Of a DNA stretch of 64,000 bases, positions 58,053-64,000 are shown piece after piece; the stretch's first letter is position 1; each line of letters begins with the position of its first letter. The notes under the pieces are model-generated. The model was given only the letters and a program-made list of their open reading frames with translations. It ran no database searches and was not told the origin of the DNA. Both the position numbers and the translations under genes were made by a program. The stretch comes from CAWGMT01 sp963823675. GTDB lineage: Bacteria; Planctomycetota; Planctomycetia; Isosphaerales; Isosphaeraceae. The stretch is from NCBI GenBank assembly GCA_963823675.1, contig CAWGMT010000009.1, positions 248,001-312,000 of the forward strand, written 5' to 3'.

Positions 58053-61000
58053 TCACTCGCAAGTCCTGGCGAGCCGCAACCCGCTGATGGCGAGGCGGTT
58101 CGTCGGTGCGAGCCGGAAACGGAACGCCGTGCGCACGTCCGCCGGTAGATAGTTGAATGCCCCGCCCCGAAGCAGACGTGGGGTTAGATCGACATGTTCG
58201 GGGACGCTTAGATTATCTGTACTCGCTCTGTCGCGTCCGGTCGGATAACGGTAGATCCGATCGTTGCACCATTCATACACGTTGCCCAGCATGTCGAACA
58301 GGCCCAGGTCGTTGGGCAGCAGGGATCCCGCGGGCCATGCATGCCACGCGCTGTTGTCTGCGAAACGGGCATATTTCGCTAGCACATCGACTGAAAGACC
58401 AAAATACCGGCTGGTGATTGTCCCCGCCCGGCAGGCGTACTCCCATTCGGCCTCGGTGGGCAGGCGGTAGCCCGTGCGTTTCAAGACGTCGGCCGGGATT
58501 GTCATCCCTTGATCGTACTCTCCTTTTGGGTTGCGCTCGTAGCACCACTGGTCCTCGGGCAGGCCTTCGCGCTTGCTCAGCCAATTGCAGTAGGCCGCGG
58601 CGCCAAACCAGCTCACGGCGACCATGGGACCGTCTGTCTCGGGGCTGTACTTGTCCACGTAACCGCGATCCAGGCCGAATTGCGGGTTCTCGCTCACGAA
58701 CATCTGAAATTGCTCGACAGTCACCTCCCTGGCGGCGATGGCGAACCGGCGAGCGATGAGCTGGCGGTGAGGCGTTTCATCCGGGTCCCGATCGGGCTCG
58801 GCCGGCGGCGCGCCCATCGTGAACTCGACCGGGCCTTCGATCAGGGCGAAGGTCTGACCTTCGGTATTGACGAACCAGCGGCGGCCGCCGCGGTGCTCAA
58901 AGCCGGGAACCGCGGCATCGGCGGCCTCGAGCTTGGCTTGCTCGTTCCACTGCCGCAGCGTCCACTCGGCCGCTGCGTGAATACCTGCGTCGGGGTCGGT
59001 TTTGTAGAGATCGAGCAGTTTGGTAGACAGGGGCTCGCGCTCACCGGGGGAAAGTGCTTCGGCGCCGTAGGTTCCCAGGGCGAGGATGAGAGCGCGGCGG
59101 ATCGAGGTCTCGGGGTCGAACAGGATGGTGTCCATGAGCTGTGAGGAAGACCCCTCACCCGGCGTCGTTGGGCGCGGGTTTCCTGACCCCGCCCTCCCCT
59201 GGACCGCAGGTCTCTCGGTTCCGGCGATGGCTATAGAATCGGGAGACCTGCGGTCACCGATCACGGCGGGGTCGGGAGACCCGCGCCCAACGACCGAGTC
59301 GATCCGGGCAAACGCGGCGGCGACGGCCCCGGCATCAGCACCCAGCGGATTGAGCCAGTTGATGATGAAGCTCCTCACCCGCGGGTCGGCGCGGTGCCGC
59401 AGCAGCGGCCAGACGAGATCGGCGTTGCCCATGCGGATCAAGGCGACCGCCGCCCGAGCTTGCCGTTCCGCCAGTCGGTCCTTGGCCAGCTCGTTGACCA
59501 AGGGACGGTGCCAGACCGAGGCAGTGACCGGCGGTTCGTCGGGCGAAATCCGGGTCACCGACAGCGAGACCATGCGATAACCCTGAGACTCAAGCTTCCG
59601 GCAGCGCTCGAGATGATCGTTCGGGTCGAGACCGAAGATCGGGTTGGCAAGAAAACCGGCCTCCCCGCTCCAGACCGCGGCATAGGAGCGGTCCCAATGT
59701 CCCCCCTTCATGATCTCGCGGAATGCCGGCAGATCACGGATCGGGTCGAGGTCTGAGTCCTCTTGCATGTGGTTATAGTTGACGTAGCCGTTGTTGATTG
59801 CCGCCTTGAGCAGGCCGATGGCCCGGTCCGCCAGCACTTGACGCTTCGTCGGTTCTCTCTTGCCAAGTGCCTGCGATGCCAGCGCGTAGGCGCAGGCGGC
59901 ATCATAGGCGAGGCCGGCGTCCTTCGGCTGGCGCTTGACTGCGGCCTCCAGGACATCGAAGGCCTGGTCCGTCCCGGCGCCCAGTTCGGACGCGACGACG
60001 ACCGAGAGGTAGAGCTTCATGCTCTGAACTGTGCCGGCCTGCTCGAACCGCGCCAGGTCCGCTCTGGCTTCGCCCTTGTGAGCGAGCCTGGCGTGGGCGA
60101 TCGCCCGAAGCTCTAGAGCATTAACGAACTGGGGGGCCTTCTTGATCACGGCCCCGAAGTCATCGATCGCCTTGTGGTATTCGCCAAGCTGCAAGTAGGC
60201 GCTCGCCCGCGCGAACCGGGCGTTGGCATCATCCGGTTTTGACTTCAGGCCGGCTTCCGCGGCCGTCAGAGCCGCCAAGGCACGATCCTTCGTTGTGGCC
60301 GCCGCAGCGCCCGCGCCCACACTCAGGTCGGTCAAGGAAAGCGCCGCCTTTTGGGCCAGCTCGTCAGGAATCTTGGCCTCACGGAGATCGTTCTCGAGAA
60401 TCGAAGCAGTGTACGTCGCCGACTTGCGCCAGATGCCACAGTAGCTTGTTCCCCCATCGGCTCCTCGAAACGAGGTGAGAACCATGGGGGCCAGCTTGGC
60501 GTTCTTGAACCTGTTGTGAGCCTTCTCGAGCTCGGGGGCCGCGAGGGACATGACCACCTGGGCGTCGTCATCGGCCCGGGCTTCTTCAGCCCAGACGATG
60601 GAGTAGCGCTCGGCCGGCTTGCCATCGGAGCCTGTCGTCACGTATCCAGCGACATCCACCGGGATAAAACTCAGCTTGCGACCCGGATCATCGGCCGGAG
60701 TTGGGCGCGGGTTTCCGGGCACCGGAAGGGTCGCCGCGTTTGTTGGGCGCGGGTCTCCCGACCCCGCCCGCCGAGGGACCGAAGGTCTCCCCTCGTCGCT
60801 GGCGCCGGCTGATGCAGGAGACCTTCGGTCAGCCATTCCGGCGGCGACCCTTCGGGTGCCCGGAGACCCGCGCCGAACCTTGCGGAGCTCCTCGTCGCGA
60901 GCAAGCAGCTCGCGGCGGGTGAGGCCAGAGGCAATCCGCCACTCTCTCCCATCACGAGTCCACACCGCCGCCACGCGCACCACTTCGCCGTCTGCATAAG

Positions 61001-64000
61001 GACGGAACTGGATCGGACGATAGCCCGACACACGCAATCCCTCCGCCGTGACGAGGAACTCGTCCAGCGGCATGGTCTGGCAGAAGGCAAACCGCTCCGC
61101 GACCAGCCCTCCGGTCGATTCGATCCGGCTTTTCGCAGTCGAATCGGGGTCTGCCCATCTGGCATCGCGCGGCGGATCGTTCCACTCGTAGGTCGCCTTC
61201 TTGCCGATCTCGGCCCGGAACAACGGTAACGTCGCGGCTTTCTGGCCGCGGGCCAGGGGAAAGAATGCCGAATACGTTTTCGGGCCGGCGTCCATCAGCA
61301 GGTCGGCCAGCGCAGCGGGCTGGTCGCTGGCGTAATCGGTCAGGATGTTGGTGGCGAACGACCGCTCGGTCTCGGGACGCCGCTCGTCCCGGAAGGCCGC
61401 CGCCAGCGACGGCAAAAGTCGTAGTCGTATCGGCCGAAGCGTTTCCAGGAGCAGCCCATAATCACTCGGGTTCTTGATCACGAGCGCCAGCAGACGCTCG
61501 GTGATAAAGCTGGCAGCCGATGACCAACGCTCGTCGACGCCTCCCGGCACGTAGCCGGCCAATGCACACGCCGCGCAGAAACGCTGTTCCGGGCTTTCTT
61601 GAGTGTTGTCCAGGAGAGACCAGAGGTTTTCGACCAGCTCCTTTTGATGGCCATCGAGCGCCTTGCGGATCACCGGCAGCTCGTGGGGATCGGCGGCGAG
61701 GAGACGACGGTAGAGGTAGGCCGCCTGGCCTGGCTCGACGGGAAGCAGGGCAAGGCTGGCATGGAGCTTCTCTTTTGAGTTTTCCGCTTCTCCCGCAACA
61801 ACCCGTCTCAACTCGGGATCGGTCCAGCGGCGGTCGCTTGTTTTGATGGTGCGGATGATGTCGGGAGCACTGGCCGTATCGGCGCTCAGGATTTGCTTGA
61901 CGCGGCCCCTTGCCTCGGTGGCCTGATTGGCCTCGACCACGCGATTCCAGACGTTCACCCCCACGACAGCCAGCAGAGCGGCAACGGCCGCGAGCCTGAC
62001 GGCCCGCAAGCCATGCAGCCGCCCGGCGCGCTTCATCATCCGACGCTCGACGTCGGTCCAGTCTCGTTTTCTGGTTAGCGCACGGATGTTGGCCCACTCC
62101 AGCACCGAGGGCAGGTGGCGGCTCTCGGGCTTGGCGCTCCAGAGCGCCGCGCGCTCCGCGAGGCGCAGTTCAGCGCGGCCACGGCGGGTCTCGCGCTGCT
62201 TGCGGGTCAGCCAGTCGCGCAAAGAGTGGACCAGGTAGTCGTGGGTGAGCTGGAAATAGCGAAAGGATGAAGGATGAAGGATGAAGGATGGATCAGACCC
62301 AGACCCGGTTCCCCTGTCTTCGTTCATCCTTCCGCCTTCATCCTTCATCCTTTCCTCGGTGGGCGTGATCAGGCGGAGCTCTGCGTCGAGGATGTGGATC
62401 AGGTCGGCGAAATCGCCGGGGCGGACCGCGTAGCCCGAAGCTTGGAGCAGCTCGGACTCGGACCGCATCCGGCCCTTGATGTCGCTGCCGGCCTGGGGCA
62501 GGAGTGCCTTGAGGACGGCCTGCGCGGCCTGCTGGTGCAGGCGGTGCTCGGGAGGCGCGGTCGCAGCGCTGAAAGTCTCTTCCAGAAACGTGACGCCGAC
62601 GCCTTCGGTCCCGCCGACTTCACGCAACGTTGCCGGAATCCAAGGCTTGCCCTTGACCATTTCGGCAAAGAGCGCCAGCCGCACCGAGATAACCTTGCCG
62701 TCGCGGGCCAGCCCCGCGATTGACTGATCCAGGAACGATCGCTGGTCGCCGGTGAACTCTGACGAATGCTCCGGCAGGATTCCATAGGCACGCCCGAATG
62801 CAGCCAGCACCCGCCGGGCGTGGCGCGGGTCGAAGAGGTTGACCGCGGCCGAGTTTTCGCCTTCCACTAAGCGGATTTCCAGGTCCCGCATGAAGCGGGT
62901 GGCCGCCATCCAGAAGTCGTCACGCACCATGACAATCGCCTGGAGGTGCTCGCCGTCGCACTGGCGCAGGGCGGCAACCAGCTCCGGGCCCTGCGCCGCC
63001 ACGGTTGGCGAAGAGCCATTGCTCGAACTGGTCGAGGACCAGAAGTACCTTCTGGCCAGGCGCAGAACGCGCCCCCGCCGCAGCGCCGCCAGGGTATCCA
63101 CGAGGCTTCGATCAGCGGGCAGGTCGGGGCAGACTTTGCGCAGCCCGCGGCCCAACCGGGCTTCCGTTTCGTCGGCGGTCGCCTCGATGTAGACCGGCAG
63201 AATGCCCTTGGCCAGCCGGGGCAAGAGCCCCGCCTTGACCAGCGACGACTTGCCGCAGCCCGAGGGCCCATAAATCAAGGCGACCTTGAAGGTATCGTCC
63301 GGGTCGGTCGATTCGATGCGCGCCTTCCAGAAGCGGAGGCTCTCGGGCAGGCCGTCACGGTCGCGCGGGCCGGGCAGGAGCTCGAGGAAGAAGTGGGCGT
63401 CGTGCTGGTCAAATGATCTCAGGCCCTTGGGCACGACTCTGACCGGCGTCTTGCCGGACTCGGAACCTCGTCCCGGGGCACTCGTCCCGGTCGGTGTGGC
63501 CAACTGGGCCGAGCCGTGCGGCGGGCCGACCGGTTCCGGGGCCGTGGCCATGGGCGATTCAAGAACGGCGTCGGTCTGGATAAAATGTTGCAAGTCCTCG
63601 GCCATGTCGCTAGCGGCGGGGTACCTCTCAGTCGCCCGCTTGGAGAGCGCCTTCAGGCAGATTCGCTCCAGCTCCCTGGGGATCGTGTCGTCGATTTGAC
63701 GGAGCGGGCGCGGATCGACCGTGATGATCTGATCGAGCACATTTGCGAGCGAATCGCCACGGAACGGCCGCCGGCCCGACAGGAGCTCATAGAGGACGAC
63801 TCCCAGGCTGAACATGTCGGAGCGGCCGTCGACCCGGTGCCCCTCGCCGCGGGCTTGCTCGGGGCTCATGTAAGCGGGGGTGCCAGCGAACCCCGCCGCC
63901 CGGCCGAAGTCTTCGTCCCGCAGCGCCAGGCCGAAATCGGCCAGGTACGGCTTGCCGGTAGCGTCGATCAGGATGTTCGCGGGCTTGACGTCGCGGTGAA
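58053..64000 (-). CDS. Giant Ser/Thr kinase - STAND-type NTPase - TPR - FGE-like protein 2 (5' partial)
   Basis: The window end cuts the gene inside the kinase at HRDVKPANILIDATG (63998), followed by ADFGLAL. Then the STAND-type NTPase (IYGPSGCGKSSLVKAGLLPR); two compensating base changes near 63060 and 63000 put Walker B (QKVLLVLDQFEQWLFANRG) out of frame for about 20 residues. A transmembrane helix (VRLAAVAALLAVVGVNVW), helical repeats, a beta-rich module (PVDVAGYVTTGSDGKPAERY), TPR units, and a C-terminal FGE-like domain (GYRLPTEAEWEYACRAG, GLFDMLGNVYEWC, LLRGGAFNYL) follow. Over 1,980 residues are present. Three repeat elements are embedded in frame. Confidence 0.85.
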   Translation of the reverse strand, partial: HRDVKPANILIDATGKPYLADFGLALRDEDFGRAAGFAGTPAYMSPEQARGEGHRVDGRSDMFSLGVVLYELLSGRRPFRGDSLANVLDQIITVDPRPLRQIDDTIPRELERICLKALSKRATERYPAASDMAEDLQHFIQTDAVLESPMATAPEPVGPPHGSAQLATPTGTSAPGRGSESGKTPVRVVPKGLRSFDQHDAHFFLELLPGPRDRDGLPESLRFWKARIESTDPDDTFKVALIYGPSGCGKSSLVKAGLLPRLAKGILPVYIEATADETEARLGRGLRKVCPDLPADRSLVDTLAALRRGRVLRLARRYFWSSTSSSNGSSPTVAAQGPELVAALRQCDGEHLQAIVMVRDDFWMAATRFMRDLEIRLVEGENSAAVNLFDPRHARRVLAAFGRAYGILPEHSSEFTGDQRSFLDQSIAGLARDGKVISVRLALFAEMVKGKPWIPATLREVGGTEGVGVTFLEETFSAATAPPEHRLHQQAAQAVLKALLPQAGSDIKGRMRSESELLQASGYAVRPGDFADLIHILDAELRLITPTEERMKDEGGRMNEDRGTGSGSDPSFILHPSSFRYFQLTHDYLVHSLRDWLTRKQRETRRGRAELRLAERAALWSAKPESRHLPSVLEWANIRALTRKRDWTDVERRMMKRAGRLHGLRAVRLAAVAALLAVVGVNVWNRVVEANQATEARGRVKQILSADTASAPDIIRTIKTSDRRWTDPELRRVVAGEAENSKEKLHASLALLPVEPGQAAYLYRRLLAADPHELPVIRKALDGHQKELVENLWSLLDNTQESPEQRFCAACALAGYVPGGVDERWSSAASFITERLLALVIKNPSDYGLLLETLRPIRLRLLPSLAAAFRDERRPETERSFATNILTDYASDQPAALADLLMDAGPKTYSAFFPLARGQKAATLPLFRAEIGKKATYEWNDPPRDARWADPDSTAKSRIESTGGLVAERFAFCQTMPLDEFLVTAEGLRVSGYRPIQFRPYADGEVVRVAAVWTRDGREWRIASGLTRRELLARDEELRKVRRGSPGTRRVAAGMADRRSPASAGASDEGRPSVPRRAGSGDPRPTNAATLPVPGNPRPTPADDPGRKLSFIPVDVAGYVTTGSDGKPAERYSIVWAEEARADDDAQVVMSLAAPELEKAHNRFKNAKLAPMVLTSFRGADGGTSYCGIWRKSATYTASILENDLREAKIPDELAQKAALSLTDLSVGAGAAAATTKDRALAALTAAEAGLKSKPDDANARFARASAYLQLGEYHKAIDDFGAVIKKAPQFVNALELRAIAHARLAHKGEARADLARFEQAGTVQSMKLYLSVVVASELGAGTDQAFDVLEAAVKRQPKDAGLAYDAACAYALASQALGKREPTKRQVLADRAIGLLKAAINNGYVNYNHMQEDSDLDPIRDLPAFREIMKGGHWDRSYAAVWSGEAGFLANPIFGLDPNDHLERCRKLESQGYRMVSLSVTRISPDEPPVTASVWHRPLVNELAKDRLAERQARAAVALIRMGNADLVWPLLRHRADPRVRSFIINWLNPLGADAGAVAAAFARIDSVVGRGSPDPAVIGDRRSPDSIAIAGTERPAVQGRAGSGNPRPTTPGEGSSSQLMDTILFDPETSIRRALILALGTYGAEALSPGEREPLSTKLLDLYKTDPDAGIHAAAEWTLRQWNEQAKLEAADAAVPGFEHRGGRRWFVNTEGQTFALIEGPVEFTMGAPPAEPDRDPDETPHRQLIARRFAIAAREVTVEQFQMFVSENPQFGLDRGYVDKYSPETDGPMVAVSWFGAAAYCNWLSKREGLPEDQWCYERNPKGEYDQGMTIPADVLKRTGYRLPTEAEWEYACRAGTITSRYFGLSVDVLAKYARFADNSAWHAWPAGSLLPNDLGLFDMLGNVYEWCNDRIYRYPTGRDRASTDNLSVPEHVDLTPRLLRGGAFNYLPADVRTAFRFRLAPTNRLAISGLRLARTCE
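59167..59291. repeat. In-frame palindromic element (R4 family) in kinase 2, copy a
   Basis: Outer arms gttgggcgcgggtttcctga (59167-59193 in full) and ggcggggtcgggagacccgc (59265-59291 in full) are inverted with few mismatches; an inner pair (gaccgcaggtctc and gggagacctgcggtc) nests inside. It encodes GRGSPDPAVIGDRRSPDSIA and onward, between ARIDSV and GEGSSSQLMDTILFD. The frame is open. Confidence 0.9.
60700..60878. repeat. In-frame nested palindromic element (R4 family) in kinase 2, copy b
   Basis: Outer arms 60700-60738 and 60839-60878 pair (ggcgcgggtttccgggcacc with its inverse), and inside lies a second R4 element (gcgggtctcccgaccccgcc at about 60749, gaccgaaggtctcc paired with ggagaccttcggtc). 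The encoded peptide includes GRPSVPRRAGSGDPRPTNAA. One element appears inserted within another, and the host frame is open. Confidence 0.9.
62261..62357. repeat. In-frame inverted heptamer cassette (GGATGAA type) in kinase 2
   Basis: aaaggatgaaggatgaagga (heptamer GGATGAA) on the left and ttcatccttccgccttcatc (TTCATCC) on the right flank about 45 bases. It encodes ERMKDEGGRMNEDRGTGSGS and DPSFILHPSSFR between ITPTE and YFQLTHDYLV, exactly where kinase 1 has its own heptamer cassette. Confidence 0.9.

Noticed and set aside
52816..64000. Diversity-generating retroelement acting on the FGE-like domains
   Set aside because: No reverse transcriptase and no template/variable repeat pair were seen in the window, though the domain fold would suit one.

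Overview
The window is a GC-rich bacterial chromosome segment that looks like a member of the Planctomycetota, most likely the Isosphaera/Singulisphaera group. The pointers are a DUF1559 type-II-pseudopilin-like protein, TPR plus FG-GAP plus ASPIC/UnbV mosaic proteins, giant Ser/Thr kinase proteins carrying an AAA/STAND-type NTPase and a formylglycine-generating-enzyme-like domain, many short lipoproteins, and a dense load of dispersed palindromic repeats. No rRNA, tRNA, CRISPR array or phage was found.

Layout. 0-5.5 kb: OPT transporter, a membrane protein, and a TPR-sulfotransferase on the opposite strand. 5.6-8.5 kb: a Tat-exported protein, then a decayed Rpn-like nuclease whose C-terminal module is tandemly triplicated. 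8.5-12.5 kb: ABC permease, HNH endonuclease, cinA. 12.5-15.5 kb: an antitoxin/PIN-toxin operon apparently split by a 2.55 kb block bounded by insertion-sequence ends and carrying a TlpA-like thioredoxin gene. 15.6-26 kb: B12-binding radical SAM protein, NHL-repeat protein, YheT hydrolase, AsmA-like protein, two MFS genes (one internally deleted) and a RelE/ParE-type toxin-antitoxin pair. 26-38.5 kb: lipoproteins, YraN, Gfo/Idh/MocA oxidoreductase, sulfatase-like protein, a TPR/FG-GAP/ASPIC protein, the DUF1559 protein, and a TacA/TacT-like pair. 39-44 kb: a TPR protein and a second TPR/FG-GAP/ASPIC protein. 45-52 kb: a complete methylmalonyl-CoA pathway operon (mcmA-meaB-pccB-pccA). 52.8-64 kb: two tandem paralogous kinase-NTPase-FGE proteins, the second running off the window end.

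Two themes cut across the window. First, about thirty single-base frameshifts interrupt otherwise well-conserved genes, including housekeeping-type genes (cinA, mcmA, pccB, meaB). Several can be placed as one-base gains or losses, some in short homopolymers, so uncorrected assembly errors are the simplest explanation; I therefore give merged gene spans and mark where the frame changes. Second, the genome carries several families of short palindromic or inverted repeats, and at least five copies sit in frame inside coding sequence (three in the second kinase, one in the first, one in an FG-GAP protein). At the same position in the two kinase paralogs, unrelated heptamer repeats have the same inverted-pair architecture, which suggests a recurrent process that inserts or expands heptamer-repeat cassettes at permissive linkers.

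Functionally, the best-defined unit is the 45-52 kb operon for propionyl-CoA to succinyl-CoA conversion. The rest is mostly envelope, transport and signalling genes with scattered toxin-antitoxin modules.
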